In this document: positions 1 through 8,446 of the stretch, one piece after another | How positions within the stretch are numbered: the first letter of the stretch is position 1 | Layout of the letters: the number at the start of each line of letters is the position of its first letter | Assembly: GCF_002902565.1 (NCBI RefSeq) | Contig: NZ_PPRC01000020.1 | Span: forward strand, 1-59,576 | DNA length: 59,576 bases | Origin: Staphylococcus petrasii | GTDB lineage: Bacteria; Bacillota; Bacilli; Staphylococcales; Staphylococcaceae | Direction of reading: 5' to 3' | Translations under genes and position numbers: made by a program | Notes under the pieces: generated by a model | Seen by the model: the letters and a program-made list of their open reading frames with translations, nothing else | Databases searched by the model: none | What the model was told of the DNA's origin: nothing

Positions 1-240
1 AGTGATAATGGAACACTTAAATTTATAGATATGGATAGTGAATCAGATTTAAAAGGTTCAAGTAAACGTCAATCAATCATAATGAGTTATAAAAATAAAC
101 CTAAAGATACGCTTTTAAAATTACATCCTGGAACTGGTGAGGCCAAAGTGAAAAATAAAGCTTTTCATGATGGGAAAGTTGGGAAAAGTAAGAATATTGT
201 AGAATTTTACACTATAAAAAGAGAAATTATTATAAAATAA
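1..240 (+). CDS. 3' end of an unrecognised protein, cut by window edge
   Basis: The frame is open from base 1, through an internal Met at 31, to a TAA at 238-240, so this is the last 79 residues of a longer gene that begins outside the window. The tail is basic and Lys/Ser-rich and ends in Lys-Arg-Glu-Ile-Ile-Ile-Lys. There is no ribosome binding site before the Met at 31, which argues that this Met is internal. I do not recognise the family. A strong hairpin follows directly, as expected for a real gene end. Confidence 0.55.
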   Translation, partial: SDNGTLKFIDMDSESDLKGSSKRQSIIMSYKNKPKDTLLKLHPGTGEAKVKNKAFHDGKVGKSKNIVEFYTIKREIIIK

Positions 241-255
241 TTGTATACATAAATA

Positions 256-296
256 AATGTCGACGGACTATTTCAAAGTTCGTCGACATTTTTTCT
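256..296 (+). terminator. Rho-independent terminator of the left-edge gene
   Basis: The arms AATGTCGACG (256-265) and CGTCGACATT (281-290) pair, extended inward by a G-U pair and ACT/AGT, and are followed by a T-run. It lies between two convergent genes. The opposite strand has a weaker T-rich tail, so it may work partly in both directions. Confidence 0.85.
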
Positions 297-1336
297 TAAT
301 AATTAGCGAAGGTTAAATCTGTATCAATCTGGCCAGTAAATTGTTGTATATCAAGTTCATTGCCATCAAGCCATGATTGGAAATCAATTGAAGTGGGCGT
401 TTGATTCTCACCTAATGTCATCCAAGCCGTTAAACTTTGCGGTTCATACATAGAAGTATGTATCGTACCTGACCAACTTCTAAATAATTTACTATAAATT
501 TCATATTGAGGATTATTAAAAAGTTTAAAAGCAGTGAATTTATCTAAGTCTTGTGACACTTGGTTAACGGTACGTTCTAAACGATCACGAGATTCTGTTG
601 TATAATTTCGATTTTCATGCGTTAGCAATTCAAAATGATTGGTACACACTTTATTGTATCTAACATCGAAGGAACGAGGCGTGATTTCGACAATAGCGTG
701 ATTTAATTGTTTGTCCATTAAAATATAACTAAATGAACTTCTATGAGGAAGTTCTTTTAAAAATCGAATCGCTTCTTCAACATCTTTACAATGCTCTAAG
801 ACTAAGCGACCAATCATATAACAGACAAAACCATTAGCGGGTTTCTTACGATGCATAAAGTTATAACCCATACAAAGACCAGCTTCATTCATCCCATCCA
901 TACGTCCTGTAACACGTGAAGTAGGACCAATTTGCGCTAATCCACCATCATTAGGTTGAAATAATAAATATCTGCCATCGTAGGTAGCAGGGTGGTAATC
1001 ATAATTACGTACCATATAATCTGGACCTTGGAATACGGTACAACCACTTTCTTTTAAATCAGTAAAGCGATAATGAGCAAAGTTTAAAATCATTTGTTTC
1101 GTTGGCAAATTAAGTACTTCTTGCATTCCCATTAATTCTTCCCAAATTTGGGGCGCATACGTTTGAAAAACGGAATAAGTTTCATTTACATCTATATCAA
1201 AACGTGGCATACGTTTTTTCCATTCGCGTTCACGATTTTCTAGTAAAGGCGTTTGTTTAAGCCATTGAGCCGTGTTAACACCTAAATCAAAATGTGACCC
1301 TCGAAACGTCATGATATCTGATTTCACTTGTTGCAT
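296..1336 (-). CDS. C45-family autoproteolytic acyltransferase/hydrolase (Ntn hydrolase)
   Basis: This 346-residue protein resembles the penicillin acyltransferase (C45)/choloylglycine hydrolase type of Ntn hydrolase. Those enzymes cleave themselves just before a Cys, Ser or Thr that becomes the nucleophile. Here the candidate is Cys99 in ESGCTVFQG, followed by RNYDYHP (about 109-115), which resembles the active-site loop of conjugated bile acid hydrolases. GRMDGMNEAGLCMGYN (about 142-157) is the usual conserved core. There is no signal peptide, so it should be cytoplasmic. The start has a good ribosome binding site (CAGGAGG about 9 bases upstream). The substrate cannot be read from sequence; an amide of an amino or bile acid is only a family-level guess. 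Confidence 0.75.
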   Translation of the reverse strand: MQQVKSDIMTFRGSHFDLGVNTAQWLKQTPLLENREREWKKRMPRFDIDVNETYSVFQTYAPQIWEELMGMQEVLNLPTKQMILNFAHYRFTDLKESGCTVFQGPDYMVRNYDYHPATYDGRYLLFQPNDGGLAQIGPTSRVTGRMDGMNEAGLCMGYNFMHRKKPANGFVCYMIGRLVLEHCKDVEEAIRFLKELPHRSSFSYILMDKQLNHAIVEITPRSFDVRYNKVCTNHFELLTHENRNYTTESRDRLERTVNQVSQDLDKFTAFKLFNNPQYEIYSKLFRSWSGTIHTSMYEPQSLTAWMTLGENQTPTSIDFQSWLDGNELDIQQFTGQIDTDLTFANY

Positions 1337-1380
1337 GAGAAGGCCTCCTGAAAATTCAAAATATTGTAAAATAGCATTAA

Positions 1381-1409
1381 TTGAAAACTAATATAATTAT
1401 TACTATACT
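1381..1409 (+). promoter_or_regulatory. Sigma-A type promoter for a 19-codon ORF
   Basis: TTGAAA (1381-1386) and TATACT (1404-1409) are separated by exactly 17 bases. This is one of the best matches to the housekeeping consensus in the window. It points at the small ORF starting at 1455 and would give a 5' leader of about 40 bases. Confidence 0.6.
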
Positions 1410-1454
1410 GAACATGATAGCAAGAAAATTCAAAAAAACAAGGAGGGGTATAGG

Positions 1455-1514
1455 ATGTTTTCAGAGGCGTATTATAGAGTGGTTGATTCAGTAAAATCTT
1501 GGTGGTTATCTTAG
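1455..1514 (+). CDS. Candidate 19-residue amphipathic peptide
   Basis: The ORF MFSEAYYRVVDSVKSWWLS is preceded by AAGGAGGGG (1440-1448), a very strong ribosome binding site at good spacing, and by a near-consensus promoter at 1381-1409. On a helical wheel the hydrophobic residues (Phe2, Tyr6, Val9/10, Val13, Trp16/17) fall roughly on one face and the charged ones (Glu4, Arg8, Asp11, Lys14) on the other; net charge is near zero. No family is recognised. It could be a leaderless membrane-active peptide, a regulatory leader peptide (two adjacent Trp codons), or chance. There is no obvious terminator before the next gene at 1676, so the two may be co-transcribed. Confidence 0.4.
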   Translation: MFSEAYYRVVDSVKSWWLS

Positions 1515-1675
1515 ATTGAATTGAAATTTAAATATTATGAAGTTCTATAATTTTTGAAATTCGTTTTTTAGCGATTATTATAAGACGAAAAAAGGTATCT
1601 ATTTAACCATCACAGTAAGTATGATAAAATATAATATTGTAAACGCACTTATTTTTATTTCAGAGGTGAAACTTA

Positions 1676-1849
1676 ATGTGGGATTTAATTAAAGGTTTAT
1701 TCAAATTCTTATTAAGCTTTGTAGTCATTACTACATTAGTAATTGGTGTAGGCGTAGCTGCATTTGCTTACATTTTCAAAAAAGACTTTGAAGATATCGA
1801 AAGAAAAACAAAAGAAATCGTTTCAGATATCGAAAGCAATAATGCTTAA
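1676..1849 (+). CDS. Small single-pass membrane protein, 57 residues
   Basis: ATG at 1676 follows GAGGTG, and the ORF ends at TAA 1847-1849. Residues about 10-34 form one hydrophobic segment (FLLSFVVITTLVIGVGVAAF), followed by a charged tail rich in Lys, Asp and Glu that probably forms a cytoplasmic helix. A clear terminator lies just downstream. Function is unknown. The composition, ribosome binding site and terminator together make it a convincing gene. Confidence 0.75.
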   Translation: MWDLIKGLFKFLLSFVVITTLVIGVGVAAFAYIFKKDFEDIERKTKEIVSDIESNNA

Positions 1850-1864
1850 TTAATTAATTTAACT

Positions 1865-1899
1865 ATCCAGTAATTTCTTATGAAGTTGCTGGATTTTTT
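1865..1899 (+). terminator. Terminator of the 57-residue membrane protein gene
   Basis: ATCCAGTAA (1865-1873) pairs with TTGCTGGAT (1885-1893) and is followed by six T. It separates the small gene from the lactonase gene downstream. Confidence 0.85.
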
Positions 1900-2007
1900 A
1901 TTTGAACAAAATGATTTAGTTCTAAATAAAAACTTAGAGTAGGAATAATTGGCATGTATATCTTACTTTTAATAAAATGAAATTAATAAATGATTGGAGG
2001 TTTTTCT

Positions 2008-3045
2008 ATGGCAACGAGAGGTTATATTGGATCTTACACTAAAAAAGAAGGTAAAGGTATTTATCGCTTTGAATTAAATGAAGATAATGGCCAAATTGAT
2101 TCAGTTGAAACTGGATACGAGATTGAAGCTTCAACATATTTAGCACAAACTGGAGACTTCTTATATGCGATTACTAAAGAAGGCGAACAATGCGGAGTAG
2201 CAGCTTTTAAAAAAGATGAAGAAGGTAACTTAACATTAATTAATAAATGTTTAGAGTCTACTCAAGGCACAGGATGTTATATTTCTGTTGCATCTAATCG
2301 CAATTATTTATTTGAAGCGGTTTATGGCGCTGGACTAGCACGAATCTATGAATTAAATAAAGAAACTGGCGAAGTAGTTAGATTAATTGAAGAATTAGCA
2401 CATGACTATCCAACAGGTAGCCATGAACGTCAAGAACAACCACATGTTCATTTTATAAACGAAACACCTGACAATAAATTTGTAGTTACTGCAGATTTAG
2501 GCACAGATAGATTAGTCACTTATGAATTTGGTGATAATGGATTTAAAGAGCATGCTGTTTCTCAATTTAAAGATCAAGATGGCCCTAGACATATTGCTTT
2601 TCATAAAAATGGAGAATATGCATATGTAGTACATGAATTATCCAATTATGTAAGTGTCGTGCGTTATAATGATGGGAAGTTTGAAGAAATAGAACGTCAC
2701 TTAACAATTCCTGAAGACTTTGAAGGAGATACTAAATTAGCAGCTGTTAGATTATCTCATGATCAACAAAGTTTATATGTAAGTAACCGAGGTCATGATA
2801 GTATTGCAGTATTCACTGTTACTGAAGATGGTGCAGCGCTTAACCCTGTAGAAATTGTAAAAACTGGAGGAGAATTCCCTAGAGATTTCAATATTACAGA
2901 ATCAGATGAATATCTTGTGTGTGCTCATCAAGAAGGGAATTATGCAGTGACTGTTTTTACTCGTGACACAAATTCTGGTAAGTTGACACCTAAAGATAAT
3001 CAACATATAGCTCCTGAAGGTGTATATGTAGGATTTTTAGAATAA
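2008..3045 (+). CDS. Lactonase family protein (6-phosphogluconolactonase type, beta-propeller)
   Basis: The 345-residue protein opens with [10 protein letters not shown] and carries repeated blade-like segments such as [35 protein letters not shown] and [15 protein letters not shown]. This is the pattern of the YbhE/Pgl seven-bladed lactonase family, which hydrolyses 6-phosphogluconolactone in the pentose phosphate pathway in the characterised members. The ATG at 2008 is chosen because GGAGG sits 8 bases upstream; the earlier ATG at 1990 would lie on top of that site. Exact substrate is inferred only from the family. Confidence 0.8.
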   Translation: MATRGYIGSYTKKEGKGIYRFELNEDNGQIDSVETGYEIEASTYLAQTGDFLYAITKEGEQCGVAAFKKDEEGNLTLINKCLESTQGTGCYISVASNRNYLFEAVYGAGLARIYELNKETGEVVRLIEELAHDYPTGSHERQEQPHVHFINETPDNKFVVTADLGTDRLVTYEFGDNGFKEHAVSQFKDQDGPRHIAFHKNGEYAYVVHELSNYVSVVRYNDGKFEEIERHLTIPEDFEGDTKLAAVRLSHDQQSLYVSNRGHDSIAVFTVTEDGAALNPVEIVKTGGEFPRDFNITESDEYLVCAHQEGNYAVTVFTRDTNSGKLTPKDNQHIAPEGVYVGFLE

Positions 3046-3058
3046 TTATAATTAAAAT

Positions 3059-3100
3059 AAAGCTACGACATTTAAATGATGTCGTAGCTTTATTTTTTAA
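3059..3100. terminator. Bidirectional terminator between convergent genes
   Basis: A perfect 13-bp stem, AAAGCTACGACAT (3059-3071) with ATGTCGTAGCTTT (3079-3091), is flanked by A-rich sequence on the left and a T-run on the right. It can stop both the lactonase transcript and the aldehyde dehydrogenase transcript. Confidence 0.9.
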
Positions 3101-4476
3101 TTTTTGAAAAAGGCTTTAATATATTTAAATTTACCTTTGTATGGTGGATAAATAATACTTGAATCTAAGCGTGTAGATTTAAAGATATATGATTTTTGAT
3201 GACTAAATGTGTCGAAAGTATATTTACCGTGATATTGACCTATACCTGAAGCGCCTACGCCACCAAATGGTAAGTTTGGATTTGCTAAATGCATAAGTGT
3301 GTCATTGATAGCACCGCCACCGAATGATAATTCATTTAAGACACGGTGAGTAGTGTTCTCATCTTCACTAAATAAATATAAACTTAAAGGTTTTGATTTA
3401 CTTTGGATAATATCTAGCGCTTCGTCAAAATCATCGTAAGTGATAATTGGTAAGAGTGGACCAAATATCTCTTCTTGCATAATTTTGTGACTTGGATTAA
3501 TTCCTTCTAAGATTGTAGGTTCAATATAACGTTCAGATGTGTCCGTTTTACCACCAAATGATATTTCATTTTGATGGACGGCTAATAGTTCACTTAATCT
3601 GTTAAAATGTTTTTCATTAACAATTCGTCCGAAGTCAGGACTTTTTTGAATATCTTTGCCGTAAAATTCGCGTATGCTTTGTTTTAAGGCTTGAATAAGT
3701 TCATTTTTAACTTTTCGATTAACAAGAATATAGTCAGGAGCGACGCAAGTTTGACCAGCATTTGTGAATTTACCAAAACTGATACGATCACTTGCTACTT
3801 TTATATTCGCTGTTTCATCTACAATGACAGGGGATTTACCACCTAGTTCAAGCGTAACAGGTACTAAATTCTTACTAGCAGCTTCATAGACAACTTGGCC
3901 AACTTTCTCACTTCCTGTAAAGAACATATAATCGAATGGTAGATTGATTAAAGCTTGTGTTTCTTCGATACCGCCTTCTACAGTAGAGATATATTCAGGC
4001 GCAAATGTTGATTCAATTATTTTGCTAATCACACTAGCTACGTGAGGTGTTAATTCAGATGGTTTAACGATGGCAGTGTTACCAGCAGCAATGGCACCAA
4101 TTAATGGTTCAAAAACAAGTTGTACAGGATAATTAAATGGACCGATAATTAACACTGTGCCATAAGGTTCAGGGTTGATATAACTTTTAGAAGGGAACAT
4201 GAATAAAGGTGTGTCTACCTGTTTTGTTTTAGACCAGTTTTTAAGTTCTTTACGCGCCATCTTAATACTTTTTAATAAAATACCGATTTCTGTAGCGTAA
4301 GCTTCAACAGGACTCTTACCTAAATCTTCTTTTAAAGCTTCAAGTAATTCATTTTCATGATTTTTGATACTCTTACTTAATTGTTTTAATTGTTGTTTTC
4401 TAAATTTAATATCTTTCGTTTTATGTGTTTTAAAAAAGGTTTTACTATTTTCAAATTGTTGCGCTATTGATGACAA
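3097..4476 (-). CDS. Aldehyde dehydrogenase, class 3-like
   Basis: This roughly 459-residue NAD(P)-dependent aldehyde dehydrogenase has the catalytic Cys in NAGQTCVAPDY, the general-base Glu in TLELGGKSP, the cofactor-loop motif FTGSEKVG, and the late EEIFGPLLP motif. The length and the C-terminal hydrophobic/aromatic tail fit the fatty-aldehyde/class 3 branch (YwdH-like) rather than betaine-aldehyde types. The ATG at 4482 lies only one base from AAGGAGGT; a TTG at 4476, two codons in, is spaced correctly and is my preferred start. No operon partner is evident. The physiological aldehyde is unknown. Confidence 0.85.
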   Translation of the reverse strand: MSSIAQQFENSKTFFKTHKTKDIKFRKQQLKQLSKSIKNHENELLEALKEDLGKSPVEAYATEIGILLKSIKMARKELKNWSKTKQVDTPLFMFPSKSYINPEPYGTVLIIGPFNYPVQLVFEPLIGAIAAGNTAIVKPSELTPHVASVISKIIESTFAPEYISTVEGGIEETQALINLPFDYMFFTGSEKVGQVVYEAASKNLVPVTLELGGKSPVIVDETANIKVASDRISFGKFTNAGQTCVAPDYILVNRKVKNELIQALKQSIREFYGKDIQKSPDFGRIVNEKHFNRLSELLAVHQNEISFGGKTDTSERYIEPTILEGINPSHKIMQEEIFGPLLPIITYDDFDEALDIIQSKSKPLSLYLFSEDENTTHRVLNELSFGGGAINDTLMHLANPNLPFGGVGASGIGQYHGKYTFDTFSHQKSYIFKSTRLDSSIIYPPYKGKFKYIKAFFKN

Positions 4477-4575
4477 GCACATGACCTCCTTGAATTTTAA
4501 ATATTTTTAATAAATTACCTTAATAAAAATAGTGAATATGATTTATATTATCTATACCCAATTCTTAAATAATTT

Positions 4576-4608
4576 AAAAAAACTGAGCCACAAATTGTGA
4601 CTCAGTTT
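4576..4608 (-). terminator. Terminator of ppaC
   Basis: AAACTGAGCCACAA (4580-4593) pairs with TTGTGACTCAGTTT (4595-4608). On the minus strand the hairpin is followed by a run of seven T, just after the end of ppaC. Confidence 0.85.
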
Positions 4609-4624
4609 AAACAAAAACGTCAAA

Positions 4625-5554
4625 TTATTTAGTTAATACTTCAGTAATTTGTGGTACGACTTGTTTTTTACGTGATACAACGCCAGATAAGAAGGCCATG
4701 CCATCATCTAATTGAACTTTGAAAGCTTCGCCGACTTTATCTTTTTCAGAACCTACAACTAAAATTTTAGAGTCACTATTAATAATATCAGTCACTACTA
4801 ATACAAATAAATCGTATTTTTCGTTAGTACTTGATTCTAACATTGCTTTTTCTAATTCATCTTTACGATCTAATACTTCGTCAATATCAACTGTATTAAC
4901 TTGAGCGATACGAGTTACGTAGTCACCCATGTTAAATGATTTAGCATCCATGTCTAATAATTCTTCAGCAGATTTATCAGTAGTAGACGCACCTGCTTTT
5001 AACATTTCTAAACCATATTCGTCTAAATCAACATTAGCGATATCTTTTAATTCTTTAGCAGCATTCACATCTTCTTCAGTGCATGTTGGAGATTTGAATA
5101 ATAAGCTGTCAGAAATAATAGCAGAAATCATTAATCCTGCAATTTCAGGTTTGATTTCAAAACCACGTTCTTTATACATTTTATATAGAATAGTTGCAGT
5201 ACAGCCAACTGGTTCAGCACGATAGTATAGTGGACCTGCTGTTTCAAAGTTAGCGATTCTGTGATGGTCAACTACATTTAAAATTGTTGCATCAGCAATT
5301 GTTTCTGCACTTTGTTGGAATTCATTATGGTCAACTAGAATAACGTTTTGTCCTTCTAGATTATCACTTAATAATTCTGGTGCTTTGACTTCAAAATGAT
5401 CAAGCGCATATTGAGTTTCAGCGTTGATATCGCCTAAACGATAAGCAGTCGCTTCAGAATTACCAGTTAATTGTTCAAAATCAGCCATGATGATAGCTGA
5501 TGAAATAGCATCAGTATCTGGATTTTGATGTCCAAAAATATAAGTTTTTGCCAT
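4625..5554 (-). CDS. ppaC: Manganese-dependent inorganic pyrophosphatase
   Basis: PpaC (309 residues) hydrolyses pyrophosphate released by biosynthesis, pulling those reactions forward. It is a DHH-family (family II) enzyme: metal ligands are visible as GHQNPDTDAI (His9, Asp13, Asp15), VDHNE (Asp75), and VVDHHR (His97/98). The C-terminal DHHA2 domain ends with the substrate-binding SRKKQ near residue 295. Length is typical. The gene has its own terminator. pncA lies upstream on the same strand with about 55 bases between. Confidence 0.97.
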   Translation of the reverse strand: MAKTYIFGHQNPDTDAISSAIIMADFEQLTGNSEATAYRLGDINAETQYALDHFEVKAPELLSDNLEGQNVILVDHNEFQQSAETIADATILNVVDHHRIANFETAGPLYYRAEPVGCTATILYKMYKERGFEIKPEIAGLMISAIISDSLLFKSPTCTEEDVNAAKELKDIANVDLDEYGLEMLKAGASTTDKSAEELLDMDAKSFNMGDYVTRIAQVNTVDIDEVLDRKDELEKAMLESSTNEKYDLFVLVVTDIINSDSKILVVGSEKDKVGEAFKVQLDDGMAFLSGVVSRKKQVVPQITEVLTK

Positions 5555-5609
5555 AGTTTTAATTCACCCTTATCCTATAAATTTAATATCATTTTAGCAT
5601 GTTTTAAGG

Positions 5610-6164
5610 TTATACTTCTACCTCGGCGCCTAGTGAGTTTTGGAAATGGCCTAATGCCCACTCATGTCCTTGTGCATTAAAAGAGGCAACGCCGTCTTTT
5701 GGAATGACAATATGGTAACCAAGATTATATGCAGAAACGGCAGTGTGTAATACACAAATATCTGTACAAACGCCGACAATTTCAACTTCAGTGATACCTC
5801 TCTCACGAAGTAAGCTATCTAAAGGCGTGCCATAAAATGAATCATAACGACGTTTGTCTAGGTAATGAATGTTGTCACTATCTTTATGTTTGTCATAAAA
5901 AGTTTTAACGTTTCCATATAATTCACGACCTGGCGTACCAGCAATATTGTGTGGAGGGAATAGTTTCGTTTCTGGATGATATTCATCGTTCTCATAGTGC
6001 AAGTCCATCATAAAGAAGATGTTATCATTTTGAGCTTGATAGTCTTCAAGACGTTGAATAATAAAGTTTTCAATATCTTGACCGGGTTTGCCACAAGTTA
6101 AACGGCCATCGTCTGCGATAAAATCATAAGAATAATCTACAACAATTAAAGCTTTTTTAGTCAT
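5610..6164 (-). CDS. pncA: Nicotinamidase
   Basis: The 184-residue protein belongs to the isochorismatase-like cysteine hydrolases and most resembles nicotinamidase, which deamidates nicotinamide to nicotinate for NAD salvage. The catalytic triad is Asp10, Lys104 (DKRRYDSF) and Cys137 (GVCTDICVLHTA). Metal ligands appear as Asp54, His56, His63 and His72. The assignment is strengthened by pncB and nadE, the next two salvage steps, about 3.5 kb away on the other strand. Other cysteine hydrolases of this fold cannot be fully excluded. Confidence 0.85.
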   Translation of the reverse strand: MTKKALIVVDYSYDFIADDGRLTCGKPGQDIENFIIQRLEDYQAQNDNIFFMMDLHYENDEYHPETKLFPPHNIAGTPGRELYGNVKTFYDKHKDSDNIHYLDKRRYDSFYGTPLDSLLRERGITEVEIVGVCTDICVLHTAVSAYNLGYHIVIPKDGVASFNAQGHEWALGHFQNSLGAEVEV

Positions 6165-6359
6165 ATTCTACCTTCCTCTCAAGTGCATGTTTGAGGTAAT
6201 TAAAAATTGTATAATAATATAGATAAGACTGTTAGATATACCTCAAATATAGTTTAACTAAATTTGTTAACTATAGTATAGCTTTACTCTAAATTTGATA
6301 CAAATTTATACATAAATTTTAAAATTGTAATACATAATGATAGATAGGGGACAATAAAA

Positions 6360-7463
6360 ATGTTAATTAATGCTCAAGATTATGGGTTAAAAGGGAAGAA
6401 TAAACGTAGAGATACTAAGGCAATTCAACGTGCATTAAATGCTGCAAAAGATGGCGAGCATACCGTTTATATTCCTAAAGGTACCTATCATATCGGTAAA
6501 GCTTTAGTGATATATGATTCAACAACACTGCTTCTTGAAGATGACACAGTATTGTTACGTTGTAGTAAGGACGCTTTATTGAAAAACGGGAAACGATTTG
6601 GTTTTTATCATGGTTACAAAGGAAACAGTCACATTTATATTAAAGGTGGCATATTTGATATGAATGGTGGAGATTATCCTTATAATAATACGGCAATGTC
6701 TATTGGGCATGCGGAAGATATTCAACTACTAGGTGTAACTGTTTTAAATGTAGTAGGTGGCCATGCGTTAGATGCTTGTGGTATTAACGGTTTATATATT
6801 AAAGACTGTGTATTTAAAGGATTTTACGATATCAATGGGGACCGCTCATTTTCAGAAGCAATTCAATTAGATATCCAAGTGCCTGGTGCATTTCCTAAAT
6901 TTGGCACGACAGATGGCACAATTACTAAAAACGTTGTTATTGAAAATTGTTACTTTGGCGACTCAGAACATCCAAAAATGCAAGCATGGAATAGAGCTAT
7001 AGGTTCCCATGCGAGTCGATATAACAAATTCTATGATAACGTGCATATCCGAAATAATATTTTTGACGGTTTAAATGAATATGCCTTAACACCTTTAAAA
7101 GCTAAAAATATGATTATTTCACGTAATGAATTTAAAAATTGTAATGGTGGTATTCGCTTTTTAGGTGTAAAAGATGGCAAGAACGCCGCTGACCCAATAA
7201 CAGGTCTCGTTCAAGCGTCTCAAGCAGGAGAGAATTTCAGTGTGATTGGAAATATCTTTGAAGGCGAAATGAAGAGAGATGCAATTCACGTGAGAAGTTA
7301 TAATAATGTAAAACACACGAATGTCTTTATAGCGGGGAATATATTCGATCATGCCTCGCAAAAAATACATTTAGAAGATATTTCTGATTTAACCTATAAC
7401 CAAAGCGATGATGTGCCAGTGAAAAAATTAACGTTCAATAGTATATATCATAAAATAGGCTAA
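6360..7463 (+). CDS. Right-handed beta-helix protein (pectate lyase/GH28-like fold)
   Basis: This 367-residue protein starts with a pectate-lyase-3-like N terminus: [22 protein letters not shown] and [11 protein letters not shown]. It continues with many short beta-helix coils of the form [27 protein letters not shown] and ISRNEFKNC, the ladder seen in polysaccharide lyases and tailspikes. There is no signal peptide or anchor, so the sequence offers no route to the outside. The start is supported by TAGGGGAC upstream. Catalytic residues cannot be assigned confidently. A role in acting on a sugar polymer is a fold-based guess. Confidence 0.7.
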   Translation: MLINAQDYGLKGKNKRRDTKAIQRALNAAKDGEHTVYIPKGTYHIGKALVIYDSTTLLLEDDTVLLRCSKDALLKNGKRFGFYHGYKGNSHIYIKGGIFDMNGGDYPYNNTAMSIGHAEDIQLLGVTVLNVVGGHALDACGINGLYIKDCVFKGFYDINGDRSFSEAIQLDIQVPGAFPKFGTTDGTITKNVVIENCYFGDSEHPKMQAWNRAIGSHASRYNKFYDNVHIRNNIFDGLNEYALTPLKAKNMIISRNEFKNCNGGIRFLGVKDGKNAADPITGLVQASQAGENFSVIGNIFEGEMKRDAIHVRSYNNVKHTNVFIAGNIFDHASQKIHLEDISDLTYNQSDDVPVKKLTFNSIYHKIG

Positions 7464-7479
7464 GACTTAAAAAAATATG

Positions 7480-7612
7480 CTCTGGGAAAATGATTAACGG
7501 CTTCCCAAAAGCAGGATTTTCGGCAGAGACCGTCACGACTCGACAAAATTTGGGAATCAATTTTGCTCATCGTTCGGTTCTGCTCAAATCCTAAACGCTT
7601 TTGTCCAGACCT
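7480..7612. repeat. Long imperfect hairpin element between convergent genes
   Basis: The left arm AGGATTTTCGGCAGAGACCG (7511-7530) pairs imperfectly with a right arm CGGTTCTGCTCAAATCCT. The outer arms (CTCTGGG... and ...CCAGACCTC) also pair, with an extra segment in the left arm. It fills the whole space between the beta-helix gene and pheA. It resembles the intergenic palindromic repeats common in staphylococci and probably terminates in both directions. Confidence 0.55.
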
Positions 7613-7615
7613 CTT

Positions 7616-8416
7616 TTAATGTCTATTAAATGCTCCAATGACTTTTACTTTAAAATCTAACGTTTCTAAGATAGACATCACTTTATTGAGTTCATTACAT
7701 AAACCAATATCAGCTTGAACGTAGAAGCGGTACATGCCTAGTTTCGTTTTTAAAGGTCGCGATTCAATCCATGACAAATTAATATTAAATAACGCAAAGG
7801 TATTTAAAATACTCGCTAATAAGCCGGCTTTATCAAATTTCGGTGTAATAAGCAGTATTGTATTTTTAGCTTCCGAATTATAGCGGTCGTGATTTTTCAC
7901 CACTAGGAAACGAGTCACATTATGAGGATAATCTTGAATGTTACTATCTATAGGCGTATAACCATATGCTTCACCGCTTCCAAGAGGCGCGATGGCACCT
8001 TCAGTATCTGAAATTTTATCTAATCCTTGTATAGTGCTATCCACATAATCATATGTAAATTGGTGTCGATAAATATAAAGGCTTGTTTGGCTTATAGCTG
8101 GCGCAATTGAATATACTTTTTTTATATTTTCCACGGTAGCACCTTCTTTACCATATAGCGCAAAGTTAATGGCTAGGTGAATTTCACCATGAACATAAAT
8201 TTCTTGTAATGCTAGTGCATCAGCAATAATGTTGATTGTTCCTTCGATAGAATTTTCAATAGGTACAATACCGATTGAGTCGTCATTTCCATTAACTGCT
8301 TTGACTACTTCATATAAATTCGACTTCGGTGAATATGTAGCTTTCTCTTCAGAGATAAAAGTCTTTGCAGCTAGGTAAGAGAACGTCCCTTTAGGACCTA
8401 AATAATATAGTTGCAT
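7616..8416 (-). CDS. pheA: Prephenate dehydratase
   Basis: The enzyme converts prephenate to phenylpyruvate for phenylalanine synthesis. The 266 residues divide into a catalytic periplasmic-binding-like domain (YLGPKGTFSYLAA at the N terminus, IENSIEGT near 53-60, and the key NVTRF motif at 166-170) and a C-terminal ACT domain (about 186-266) with ESRP at 218-221, which binds phenylalanine for feedback control. It lies 30 bases downstream of nos on the same strand, so the two are probably co-transcribed, as is also the arrangement in S. aureus. Confidence 0.95.
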   Translation of the reverse strand: MQLYYLGPKGTFSYLAAKTFISEEKATYSPKSNLYEVVKAVNGNDDSIGIVPIENSIEGTINIIADALALQEIYVHGEIHLAINFALYGKEGATVENIKKVYSIAPAISQTSLYIYRHQFTYDYVDSTIQGLDKISDTEGAIAPLGSGEAYGYTPIDSNIQDYPHNVTRFLVVKNHDRYNSEAKNTILLITPKFDKAGLLASILNTFALFNINLSWIESRPLKTKLGMYRFYVQADIGLCNELNKVMSILETLDFKVKVIGAFNRH

Positions 8417-8446
8417 CTTATAATGTCACCCCATGACTGTTGAACA

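Noticed and set aside
4929..5225. 98-codon ORF antisense to ppaC
   Set aside because: Complement of a highly conserved enzyme gene, no ribosome binding site; explained by codon bias of ppaC.
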